Below are positions 1-5,730 of a stretch of 5,730 nucleotides of DNA, in pieces. The notes under the pieces were generated by a model. The model ran no database searches. It was not told the DNA's origin and was given only the letters and a program-made list of their open reading frames with translations. The stretch covers positions 1-5,730 of the forward strand of contig JAKBNO010000026.1 of the NCBI GenBank assembly GCA_021831005.1. Direction: 5' to 3'. The DNA comes from Thermoplasmata archaeon (GTDB lineage: Archaea > Thermoplasmatota > Thermoplasmata > Thermoplasmatales > GCA-001856825). The position numbers and the translations under genes were made by a program. Each line of letters starts with the position of its first letter. Positions within the stretch are counted from its first letter, which is position 1.

Positions 1-1
1 A

Positions 2-790
2 GAATTGCAGAACAACATAGGAGTGATAATGGTTTCAGACGAAGAAGCAGGAAGCAAGTATGGGATCGACTATGTTCTCAAGAACAGGAATTTCACCAAG
101 GACGACAAGTTCATAGTTCCAGATTTTGGAACTCCAACAGGTGATTCTGTGGAGGTAGCGGAAAAGGGAATGATGTGGCTTAAAATCACAGTTGTTGGGC
201 AGCAGTGTCACGCCTCTACTCCTGATGCTGGAAAAAATGCTCACAGATTCGCAAGAGAACTTGAGATGAGAATCGACGGGAACCTTCATTCCAAGTTCAA
301 CGCGACTGATAACGAATTCACAGTTCCAGTCAGCACCTTTGAACCGACAAAGGTGGAACCCGGTACCACTTCAATCAACATAATTCCAGGCAAGGAGAGT
401 TTCTACTTCGACATGAGAATACTTCCAAAATACACGGTAGACGAAGTGTTCACTGAGGTGAAGAGTACGGCGGATCAATTCTCAAAGGAGACGGGAGTAG
501 GAGTTCTACTGGAACCCGTGAATAAGGCAAATTCATCGTCAAATACTCCAGAGGGCAGAGAGTTTGTCCAGAAGTTCATAGAGAGCGTCAAGAAACTGAG
601 GGGAATTGATGTGAAGCGGGTCGGGATAGGAGGAGGTACCTGTGGGGCATTCTTCAGGAATAAGGGACTGGACACGATAGTTTGGGGAACGCTCGATGAA
701 ACAGAGCACATGCCAAATGAATACGCAAAATTATCCAACGTGTTTGGGGATGCCGAAGTCTTCATAGATTTCCTGAAAAGCAAACTTTGA
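2..790 (+). CDS. M20 family metallo-hydrolase (ArgE/DapE/peptidase type), 5' partial
   Basis: This is the C-terminal 262 residues of a cytoplasmic zinc-dependent amidohydrolase/peptidase that cleaves an amide or peptide bond. The reading frame is open at the left edge, so the true start and the first zinc motif (HxD, expected roughly 140 residues upstream) are missing. Numbering from the first full codon, SDEEAG at 12-17 holds the general-base Glu14 and zinc-ligand Glu15. VPD at 39-41 gives zinc-ligand Asp41. QCHAST around His70 begins the lid/dimerisation domain, which ends near DMRILP (137-142). IGGGT (208-212) and TEHMPNEY (233-240, His235 as last zinc ligand) close the catalytic domain. 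The overall pattern (GSKYG, EKG, STFEPTK, HMPNEYAK) matches the archaeal M20 subfamily variously annotated as a diaminopimelate/acetylornithine-type hydrolase. The exact substrate cannot be told from sequence. It converges on the next gene with only 58 bases between the stop codons. Confidence 0.93.
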   Translation, partial: ELQNNIGVIMVSDEEAGSKYGIDYVLKNRNFTKDDKFIVPDFGTPTGDSVEVAEKGMMWLKITVVGQQCHASTPDAGKNAHRFARELEMRIDGNLHSKFNATDNEFTVPVSTFEPTKVEPGTTSINIIPGKESFYFDMRILPKYTVDEVFTEVKSTADQFSKETGVGVLLEPVNKANSSSNTPEGREFVQKFIESVKKLRGIDVKRVGIGGGTCGAFFRNKGLDTIVWGTLDETEHMPNEYAKLSNVFGDAEVFIDFLKSKL

Positions 791-838
791 AAATAGTGAT
801 GTCATGGATGTCCAAAATGACGGTCGGTTGACGGAATA

Positions 839-862
839 GGGTGCCAAATCACTTCGGCACCC
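839..862. terminator. Perfect 7-bp hairpin between convergent genes, possible bidirectional terminator
   Basis: GGGTGCC at 839-845 pairs perfectly with GGCACCC at 856-862 around a 10-base loop. The hairpin covers the last codons and stop of the - strand gene and lies about 50 bases after the stop of the + strand M20 gene. It could help end transcription from both sides. Neither side carries a strong T-tract, and archaeal termination depends mainly on U-tracts, so the role is inferred only from position and symmetry. Confidence 0.35.
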
Positions 863-1712
863 AGCACTTTCCATTCTTATTGCTGTACCAAGCGTTGACA
901 TACTCCCCCGTCGATATCTTATTGCAGACGAAATTTGCGTCGCAGTAATCGCAGATCTCTTCATTACTAATCACCCAACCGGTGCCCGGGTTCATGTCCG
1001 TTTTTAGTTCCACCATCTCTTCAGACAGTCCCTGGGTGAGAGTGTCAAAGGAGCTACCACTGCATTGATTGCATCCGGACTGACACGGGAAGGGTTCAAG
1101 GGTGAAAAAAGGGCCCTCATTCCCATTTATGGAATCGTGGTAGTCGCAGAAGGTCACACAAGATTTATCACTTCCAAGGGTCGCAGTCACTCCGGGTGCC
1201 AAGAAAATGTTGTAAGCACCTATCAAACCAAGGTTTGGAATCTGTTTAGAAGCAATCCAACTCGAAATTGCTGGATCGATATCACTCTCCGACACTGTGG
1301 CTGGTGAATCTGTGGGAATAACGACTGATCCTCCCAACAACCCTATTCCAACGTTATACTCGCTCAGTCCTCCCGAATAACTCTTAGCCGCTTCGAAATC
1401 CGCAGTTGCCCCATTGATCCGGCCGATGTCCGCATTACCGTTCCAGTAGGACCCCCAGAAGACATTAAACCATTGGTATCCGGCTTTCCAAAGAGGGCCT
1501 CCGTTGTAGACGGCTAGTTTTCCAGTTCCCTGTTTCTTGGCACCAAATTGCTGGATCTCTACCCTGTGCAAGCAAGGGACTGCATAATGCCATATTGTCG
1601 AGGACTTTGAGGTTACGGCCCTGACTCCAACGTGATTGAAAGTTTCCACTCTACTTCCACAAACGGGGCAAGTGTCAATACTCTCGCACTGATCACACCT
1701 TCCCTTAGACAT
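849..1712 (-). CDS. Cysteine-rich PHI-1/EXORDIUM-like protein with N-terminal zinc-ribbon-like motif
   Basis: A 287-residue protein of unknown function with 14 cysteines. The N-terminus has two CxxC pairs (Cys6/Cys9 and Cys15/Cys18), suggesting a small zinc ribbon, and there is no signal peptide or membrane segment. The body begins with LAVYNGGPL (66-74). It continues with CVTFCDYHD (185-193), a Cys cluster at 210/214/217, LSEEMVELKTDMNPGTGW (229-246), EEICDYC (251-257), and ends in AWYSNKNGKCWVP. From memory, the order NGGP, then C...CxxH, then C-rich loop, then a TDP/TNP-like segment followed by W/F, resembles the plant PHI-1/EXORDIUM family. It also resembles bacterial secreted proteins with an 'SHExxExxTDP...W...E..DlC' signature; this was not checked by search. 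Here the expected His is Glu231. The ATG at 1712 is favoured because an in-frame stop lies at 1752-1754 with no other start between, and a TATA-like box sits about 27 bases upstream. It may bind metal or be a degenerate hydrolase; no function is assigned. Confidence 0.8.
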   Translation of the reverse strand: MSKGRCDQCESIDTCPVCGSRVETFNHVGVRAVTSKSSTIWHYAVPCLHRVEIQQFGAKKQGTGKLAVYNGGPLWKAGYQWFNVFWGSYWNGNADIGRINGATADFEAAKSYSGGLSEYNVGIGLLGGSVVIPTDSPATVSESDIDPAISSWIASKQIPNLGLIGAYNIFLAPGVTATLGSDKSCVTFCDYHDSINGNEGPFFTLEPFPCQSGCNQCSGSSFDTLTQGLSEEMVELKTDMNPGTGWVISNEEICDYCDANFVCNKISTGEYVNAWYSNKNGKCWVPK

Positions 1713-1735
1713 GTCACTTTTACCATAATTCCCAA

Positions 1736-1742
1736 GATAAAG
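1736..1742 (-). promoter_or_regulatory. TATA-like box of the cysteine-rich gene (leaderless layout)
   Basis: On the - strand this reads CTTTATC. Its centre is about 27 bases upstream of the ATG at 1712, the usual archaeal distance from TATA box to transcription start. Transcription would therefore begin at or next to the start codon, giving a leaderless mRNA. This agrees with the lack of a good Shine-Dalgarno before that ATG. Confidence 0.5.
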
Positions 1743-1744
1743 AT

Positions 1745-1759
1745 TGGTATTTCAAACCA
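1745..1759. promoter_or_regulatory. Imperfect palindrome next to the TATA box, possible operator
   Basis: TGGTATTTCAAACCA is an imperfect 15-base dyad with outer TGGT/ACCA arms and five of seven positions paired. It lies two bases upstream of the TATA-like box of the - strand gene, where an archaeal regulator or the BRE would sit. It is short and could be chance. Confidence 0.25.
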
Positions 1760-1891
1760 GGTGAGAGAATATTTGTTTTGTCTCCAGGAAGAGCTTTCAA
1801 AATGCGAATCATGCAGGACGGGGCTCAACTTTAGACTTAACTTTACTTGCTCAAAACAATGTTCCAAAGTTGATCCCTTTTTTTTCACTAT

Positions 1892-1901
1892 CTTTTTAAA
1901 T
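1892..1901 (+). promoter_or_regulatory. TATA-like box of the membrane protein gene
   Basis: CTTTTTAAAT on the + strand resembles an archaeal TATA box. The predicted start of transcription, about 25 bases on, is near 1922. That leaves a leader of roughly 40 bases, which carries an AAGGAG ribosome-binding site. The rest of the 1713-1962 gap shows a T-run at 1878-1885 and no convincing gene or RNA. Confidence 0.5.
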
Positions 1902-1945
1902 TCAATTGTCATGGCTCATTAGCATTTCCTAGATTGGTGCTTGCT

Positions 1946-1951
1946 AAGGAG
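1946..1951 (+). promoter_or_regulatory. Shine-Dalgarno AAGGAG for the membrane protein gene
   Basis: AAGGAG is 11 bases before the ATG at 1963 and 8 bases before the TTG at 1960. The spacing slightly favours TTG and the codon choice favours ATG, so the start is uncertain by one codon. Confidence 0.6.
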
Positions 1952-1962
1952 ACAAGATATTG

Positions 1963-2736
1963 ATGAAGTCTGCTGAAAGAAGGATTTCCCGCCTGGAGAG
2001 ACTACTGAAGAAGGAAATTGCAACAAAAAGAGAGAACCACAATTATTACAAGATAGGATTCACACAGTTTGAACTTTCACAGCTCTACAAACTTTCTGGA
2101 GTTCCCAACAAGTCCGACGAGATGCTGAAAGAAGCAATGGTTTCACTACAAAATCCCGAGTGTAAGAAGGGGAAGAAAACGGATAGGTTGCTGGGTATAA
2201 TCTTATTTTACGTGAGCAATCCATCCGCACCACCTCTCGTTCAACTTCCAGTAGTTCTAAGATATCTCAGCCCCGTGATTCTCCTAACGGGATATCTTCT
2301 CACATACGCGATATACTTCTTGGGATTCATCTCTTCAACCTACTTCTTCATTCTGATATTTGCTGTTTTTGTGGTTAGCGTTGTTGCAGCCAGTATCTTG
2401 ACAAGTGCATATTCCAAGAAGATCAGAGAGGATTATGGCTCTACCCAACCGACGGTCCCGGGGTTCCCAGTAAACAAGCCAATAAATAGAGTTACTACAG
2501 CGGAAGATGTGATTGACAGTGCGAAGGCAGAGTTGTCTCTTGCAAACATGTTCTATTCGATGAAGAATTTTGAAGAGACCAAACTTCACGTGGAAAGAGC
2601 CAGAAACTACCTGAACGACCCCCTATCGGCAAAGTCCGAGAAGAAACAATCAGTCACGGAGGTTCTGAATAAATTAGACGAACTGATGAAAGGGATGCAG
2701 TCAAAGAGCAAGAGCAGGCGGACCAGGAATTTCTGA
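1963..2736 (+). CDS. Two-helix membrane protein with TPR-like helical flanks, function unknown
   Basis: A 257-residue protein I do not recognise as a named family. Residues 1-65 are charged and helical, with a TPR-like stretch (about 28-62, containing FELSQLYKLSGV and DEMLKEAM). Two strongly hydrophobic helices follow at about 98-121 and 126-149, separated by a very short turn, so they form a membrane hairpin with both ends on the same side. Basic residues at both ends suggest that side is the cytoplasm. A second TPR-like helical pair lies near 178-217 (AKAELSLANMFYSM, then ETKLHVERARNYL), followed by a lysine/arginine-rich tail (KSKSRRTRN). A role as a membrane-anchored scaffold or binding partner is inference. 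The gene is divergent from the cysteine-rich gene and convergent with the peroxiredoxin, with its own promoter and Shine-Dalgarno, so it appears monocistronic. The start could also be TTG at 1960. Confidence 0.85.
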   Translation: MKSAERRISRLERLLKKEIATKRENHNYYKIGFTQFELSQLYKLSGVPNKSDEMLKEAMVSLQNPECKKGKKTDRLLGIILFYVSNPSAPPLVQLPVVLRYLSPVILLTGYLLTYAIYFLGFISSTYFFILIFAVFVVSVVAASILTSAYSKKIREDYGSTQPTVPGFPVNKPINRVTTAEDVIDSAKAELSLANMFYSMKNFEETKLHVERARNYLNDPLSAKSEKKQSVTEVLNKLDELMKGMQSKSKSRRTRNF

Positions 2737-2752
2737 AATGTAACTAGTGGTT

Positions 2753-2765
2753 AGAAGAAAGAAAG
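2753..2765 (-). terminator. Pyrimidine-rich tract after the peroxiredoxin gene, possible terminator
   Basis: On the - strand this reads CTTTCTTTCTTCT, starting about 15 bases after the peroxiredoxin stop codon and within the 44-base gap between convergent stops. T-rich tracts can end archaeal transcription, but the T-run is interrupted by C, so support is weak. Confidence 0.3.
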
Positions 2766-2780
2766 CCACAGTTATTTCGA

Positions 2781-3227
2781 CTAGAGTGATTTTAGCGATT
2801 TCACTGCAACATTCACGTGATGAGTCGCATTTAATTGTGAGTTGTAAACCTCCCTGATGAGTCCCTCCTTATCGATCACAAAAGTGACTCTTGGTGGAAT
2901 CAGGGTAGCGGTGGCTCCGTAGGCTTTTCGGATCTCCTTTTTCTCATCAGAAATGAGCGTGAATTGCAGGTTCCTATTCGATTTAAAATTCTTATGAGAT
3001 TCGACTGAATCTGAACTAACTCCAAGTACAGTGGCGCCAAGCTTTCTTATGTCTTCCCAGTTGTCCCTGAAAGAGCAGGCTTCTGCCGTGCATCCCGGAG
3101 TCTCATCCTTAGGATAGAAGTAAAGAACTACCGGTCCCTCTTTCAATTTTTCTGACAGGTTAATTCGCTCTCCATTATCTGTGAGTCCGGTAAAATCCGG
3201 GGCTTTGTCGCCAACCTTCAAGGTCAT
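2781..3227 (-). CDS. bcp: Peroxiredoxin, Bcp/PrxQ type
   Basis: A 148-residue cytoplasmic thiol peroxidase that reduces hydrogen peroxide and organic hydroperoxides using thioredoxin-like electron donors. The start MTLKVGDKAPDF is typical of the family. The active-site motif PxxxTxxC is seen as YPKDETPGC, with peroxidatic Cys46 and Thr43. Cys51, five residues later in CTAEAC, is the PrxQ-type resolving cysteine, so it should work as an atypical 2-Cys enzyme through an intramolecular disulfide. The conserved Arg is Arg113 in PPRVTFVID. Length and motif order are normal for Bcp. I chose ATG at 3227 over an in-frame TTG three codons upstream because it fits the family N-terminus and lies about 25 bases from a TATA-like box, implying a leaderless transcript. 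The upstream operon ends at a T-tract, so it is probably expressed separately. Confidence 0.95.
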   Translation of the reverse strand: MTLKVGDKAPDFTGLTDNGERINLSEKLKEGPVVLYFYPKDETPGCTAEACSFRDNWEDIRKLGATVLGVSSDSVESHKNFKSNRNLQFTLISDEKKEIRKAYGATATLIPPRVTFVIDKEGLIREVYNSQLNATHHVNVAVKSLKSL

Positions 3228-3247
3228 ACATACCAAAATCAGGTTTC

Positions 3248-3255
3248 CTATTTAG
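3248..3255 (-). promoter_or_regulatory. TATA-like box of the peroxiredoxin gene (leaderless layout)
   Basis: CTAAATAG on the - strand is centred about 25 bases upstream of the ATG at 3227. Transcription would begin at the start codon. No clear Shine-Dalgarno stands at normal distance before that ATG, which fits a leaderless mRNA. Confidence 0.45.
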
Positions 3256-3269
3256 TTCAGATGTAGGCG

Positions 3270-3280
3270 AAAAGAAAAAA
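3270..3280 (-). terminator. T-tract terminator of the aldehyde/alcohol dehydrogenase operon
   Basis: On the - strand this reads TTTTTTCTTTT, about 34 bases after the stop of the alcohol dehydrogenase gene and upstream of the peroxiredoxin promoter. No strong hairpin precedes it. Uninterrupted U-runs without hairpins are the usual archaeal intrinsic termination signal. Confidence 0.5.
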
Positions 3281-3313
3281 GATAGAGAAATAGAGGGGTT
3301 GATTGGTCCGAAC

Positions 3314-4588
3314 TCACACGCTGCTTTCGACTAATTTTGAAGCGGTTGTAAATCTACCCTCCCAGACGTCGTCAAACAGTTCTGACAAGTTTTCTTTGGT
3401 GAGTCTTCTCGGGTTGTAGACGGGAAGGTTGTAGATGTACTGTCTCTCGTTCAACACATAATCAAACATGTCTGTGAGCCTGTCCTTTCCGAACTTAGAT
3501 GCATTCTTCAGAGCTACAGGCATCTCGAGGCCCTTCATCAGAGATACAACTGAATTTATAGCCTCAGATGCCGCTTCTAGATCGGAAAGGCCGTACGTGT
3601 CCACCCCGAAAGTCTCTGCAATTGGTCTGAGTCTTGGAGCCACCAGCGGGAGATTGAAGTCCATTGCGTGGGGTAGCATTATCGCACAGGCAAATCCGTG
3701 AGGAATGCCGAACCTAGGTCCCAGAGCTTCGGACATACAGTGTCCTATCGTAGCTGGTCCACCAACCCATGGGAATGCGATTACCCATCCACCCATCATC
3801 GCTGCGAAAGACATGTTCACCCTAGCTTCCTCATCATTGCCATTATTGTAAGCCCTGACAAGATATTTTGAGATCAGGTGCACCCCCTGTTGGATCATTC
3901 CATCCGAAACTGGGTTAGGCATGTTTGTCAATACCCCTTCGATCAAGTGACTCAACGCGTCCATACCCGTATTTCTAGTAGCATTCGGTGGTAGTGTGTA
4001 AGTGAGCGATGGATCCACCAGGGAGACATTAGCTGTCACCCTCGAACTAGTTATCCACGTCTTGTATCCGGCCTCCGTCACCACAAGGGTGTTGGAAGAC
4101 TCACTCCCGGTCCCAGCGGTCGTCGATAGCAGGATCTTTCTCGCTCCAGCCTTCACGACTTTATCAGACCACGGATCTGGAGGAAGTGCATAGTAGTTCT
4201 TTGGATCCCCTTCGTTTGTGACCATTATTGACATGAGTTTTGTCATGTCCAGCACGCTACCTCCACCTACTCCCACGTACAGGTCAGGCCTGTCCTTACG
4301 TGCCGAGTTCACAAGATCTCTAGTCATCTCTGTGGTTGGTTCGCCGATCGGTATCAGCAGCTCCTCATATTTCAGTCCAGCGGATTTCAAGGATGCTTCT
4401 ATTTTTTCAAGGGCACCTGTTCTAGCGACCACTTCGTCACTCACCAAGACTGTCTTCTTAGGATCGATCTCCTTCACTAGTCCTGGCAAACTATTCTGAG
4501 AAGCTCCCACACCGAAAACTACCCTAGGTGGGTTGCCAAAGTCCAGATTCGTATTCAGCTTCAACGGATTAAATGCATCAGAATTCAT
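3314..4588 (-). CDS. Iron-containing (group III) alcohol dehydrogenase
   Basis: A 424-residue cytoplasmic NAD(P)-dependent oxidoreductase that interconverts an alcohol and its aldehyde or ketone using a divalent metal. The N-terminal Rossmann-like domain carries GGGSVLD (108-114) and TAGTGSE (157-163). Asp51 in VSDEVV matches the position linked to NAD preference in FucO. The C-terminal helical domain supplies the metal ligands Asp210 and His214 (MDALSH), His283 (IGHCMSE) and His297 (IPHGFACA), with family-normal spacing of 4 and 14. The second His usually found four residues after the third ligand, a proton-relay residue in FucO, is Glu287 here. Length is slightly above the family's usual 380-400, with a C-terminal stretch after 380. 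It is the second gene of an operon with the aldehyde dehydrogenase, 10 bases downstream, so the pair probably handles alcohol, aldehyde and acid in series. The substrate is unknown. Confidence 0.95.
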   Translation of the reverse strand: MNSDAFNPLKLNTNLDFGNPPRVVFGVGASQNSLPGLVKEIDPKKTVLVSDEVVARTGALEKIEASLKSAGLKYEELLIPIGEPTTEMTRDLVNSARKDRPDLYVGVGGGSVLDMTKLMSIMVTNEGDPKNYYALPPDPWSDKVVKAGARKILLSTTAGTGSESSNTLVVTEAGYKTWITSSRVTANVSLVDPSLTYTLPPNATRNTGMDALSHLIEGVLTNMPNPVSDGMIQQGVHLISKYLVRAYNNGNDEEARVNMSFAAMMGGWVIAFPWVGGPATIGHCMSEALGPRFGIPHGFACAIMLPHAMDFNLPLVAPRLRPIAETFGVDTYGLSDLEAASEAINSVVSLMKGLEMPVALKNASKFGKDRLTDMFDYVLNERQYIYNLPVYNPRRLTKENLSELFDDVWEGRFTTASKLVESSV

Positions 4589-4593
4589 ATTTT

Positions 4594-4600
4594 ATCACCT
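4594..4600 (-). promoter_or_regulatory. Shine-Dalgarno overlapping the upstream stop codon
   Basis: On the - strand AGGTGAT runs from the last two bases of the aldehyde dehydrogenase TAG stop into the gap and ends five bases before the alcohol dehydrogenase ATG. The overlap suggests coupled translation and confirms the ATG at 4588. Confidence 0.75.
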
Positions 4601-5730
4601 ACTGTCCTCCATATATCTGGGAGTACCAGCTCTTCCTCACTTTACCTGTAAGGTCGAAATATACGTGTTTGATGTAGGTAAACTCTTCAAGACTGTACGT
4701 GGAAAGAGACGCTCCATGACCGCTCTGTTTGTACCCTGCCCATGGCATCTCGGATGGAACAGTCACGTGCTCGTTTACCCAGACGGTCCCGAATCGCAGA
4801 TCCTTAACAGCGTTCATTGCCGTTGTAACGTTCCTTGTCCAAACCGAAGACCCAAGTCCGTAAATCACATCGTTGCTCTTGGAGATGACTTCATCGTACG
4901 TTGAGAACGGTAATACACTGAAGACTGGTCCAAATATTTCCTCCTGAACGATAGCCGATTGTTGATTTTCTGTAGAGATTATGGCAGGATTCAGATAGAA
5001 TCCCTTTCCCATTCCCTTAATCTTGGGTCTATCTCCCCCCTCCAGAAGCTTTCCCCCTTGTTCGAGACCTTTCTCTATGTACCCTTCTACCCTATCCCGA
5101 TGTGAGCTTGATACGAGAGGCCCCACATCCGTTTTAGGATCCATTGGATTTCCTACTTTCACTCTCTTCATCTTCTCTATCAGTCTCTTCGTGAACTTAT
5201 CCTTGACAGACTCCTGCACATAATATCTCGTGGAGTTTGCACAGTCCTCTCCATTGTTTACCAAGCCTCCGACGATTGCACCCTCCGTTGCCGCTTCAAG
5301 GTCCGCATCTTCGAAGACTATGAACGGTGCTTTCCCACCGAGTTCGACCGACACTTTTTTGAGGGTTGAAGATCCCAGTTCGTGGAGTCTCTTACCGACT
5401 TCCGTGCTACCCGTGAATGCGATCATGTCCACATTCTTGTTCCTTGCAATTGCTTCTCCCACTCGTCCACCCGGTCCAGTGATTACGTTGAAAACGCCCT
5501 TTGGAACCCCTGCCTTTCCCACCATTTTTGCAAGCTCCAGCGTAGTCAGTGGCGTATAGCTTGCAGGCTTAACAATGACGCTGTTCCCCATTGCAAGCGC
5601 CGGGAACGCTCTCCAAATCACCATCATCAACGGATAGTTCCACGGAGTTATGACTCCGACCACTCCTATCGCTTCCCTCCGGATTGCGCTTGTTCCTTCC
5701 CCTACATATTCACCCATCGCTTTACCTTCT
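4599..5730 (-). CDS. NAD(P)-dependent aldehyde dehydrogenase, 5' partial
   Basis: The C-terminal part (about 376 residues) of an aldehyde dehydrogenase, which oxidises an aldehyde to its acid in the cytoplasm. The frame stays open to the right edge, so an internal Met at 5717 is not the start; about 100-120 N-terminal residues are missing. Counting from that Met, PWNYP (25-29) holds the oxyanion-hole Asn27. Lys50 and Ser53 lie in VKPASYTP, GSTEVG (103-108) binds the cofactor, Glu125 (VELGGK) is the general base, Cys159 (NGEDC) the nucleophile, and EEIFGPV (259-265) the cofactor-binding Glu. Ser53 matches the position of an NADP-binding Ser in GabD, so NADP use is possible. The SSVWT, VSEMP-like (PSEMPWAGYKQSG) and EEFT..KHV blocks recall gamma-aminobutyraldehyde dehydrogenase-type enzymes, but the substrate is not proven. 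A tail of about 20 residues (DLTGKVRKSWYSQIYGGQ) extends past the usual end. It is the first visible gene of the operon with the alcohol dehydrogenase. Confidence 0.96.
   Translation of the reverse strand, partial: EGKAMGEYVGEGTSAIRREAIGVVGVITPWNYPLMMVIWRAFPALAMGNSVIVKPASYTPLTTLELAKMVGKAGVPKGVFNVITGPGGRVGEAIARNKNVDMIAFTGSTEVGKRLHELGSSTLKKVSVELGGKAPFIVFEDADLEAATEGAIVGGLVNNGEDCANSTRYYVQESVKDKFTKRLIEKMKRVKVGNPMDPKTDVGPLVSSSHRDRVEGYIEKGLEQGGKLLEGGDRPKIKGMGKGFYLNPAIISTENQQSAIVQEEIFGPVFSVLPFSTYDEVISKSNDVIYGLGSSVWTRNVTTAMNAVKDLRFGTVWVNEHVTVPSEMPWAGYKQSGHGASLSTYSLEEFTYIKHVYFDLTGKVRKSWYSQIYGGQ

Noticed and set aside
1065..1307. An 80-codon + strand open frame inside the cysteine-rich gene
   Set aside because: It lies wholly opposite a better-supported gene and shows no domain or start signal.
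1613..1912. A 99-codon - strand open frame reaching into the promoter region and overlapping the start of the cysteine-rich gene in another frame
   Set aside because: No TATA box or ribosome-binding site precedes it, the sequence resembles no family, and it would run through the promoter that fits the downstream gene. A frameshifted N-terminal extension was considered, but the zinc-ribbon start at 1712 looks complete.
1632..1922. A 96-codon + strand open frame in the divergent region
   Set aside because: It is antisense to the cysteine-rich gene for much of its length, has no recognisable motif and no promoter or ribosome-binding site.
2785..2805. AGTGA/TCACT short inverted repeat at the 3' end of the peroxiredoxin gene
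   Set aside because: The stem is only five pairs with an 11-base loop and lies within coding sequence, so it is likely chance.
5230..5559. Long + strand open frames opposite the aldehyde and alcohol dehydrogenase genes
   Set aside because: They are serine- and proline-rich translations typical of the reverse complement of conserved genes; the - strand genes carry complete catalytic motifs.

Overview
The window looks like chromosomal DNA from an archaeon. The archaeal signs are AT-rich TATA-like boxes about 25 bases upstream of start codons, two genes that look leaderless, AGA/AGG-rich arginine and ATA-rich isoleucine codon use, and an M20 hydrolase of an archaeal type. An acidophilic euryarchaeon of the Thermoplasmatales sort is my best guess, but that is inference and I place it with low confidence.

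Layout, left to right: (1) the C-terminal two thirds of an M20 family zinc amidohydrolase/peptidase on the + strand, cut by the left edge; (2) a convergent, cysteine-rich 287-residue protein on the - strand, with an N-terminal zinc-ribbon-like CxxC pair and a body that resembles the PHI-1/EXORDIUM-like family and related bacterial 'SHE...TDP' proteins; (3) a roughly 250-base divergent promoter region; (4) a + strand two-helix membrane protein with helical, TPR-like flanks and no recognised function; (5) a - strand peroxiredoxin of the Bcp/PrxQ type, convergent with (4); (6) a - strand two-gene operon in the order aldehyde dehydrogenase (start beyond the right edge), then iron-type alcohol dehydrogenase. 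These two are separated by 10 bases, and the Shine-Dalgarno of the second overlaps the stop codon of the first.

The aldehyde dehydrogenase and alcohol dehydrogenase very probably act together on an alcohol/aldehyde/acid series, but the substrate cannot be read from the sequence. The peroxiredoxin has its own promoter and lies behind a T-tract terminator, so it is probably not part of the operon. No mobile element, CRISPR array, tRNA or rRNA was seen. The least ordinary item is the cysteine-rich EXORDIUM-like protein, which lacks a signal peptide and has Glu where I expect the His of the bacterial family motif. No clear multi-gene novel system is visible.
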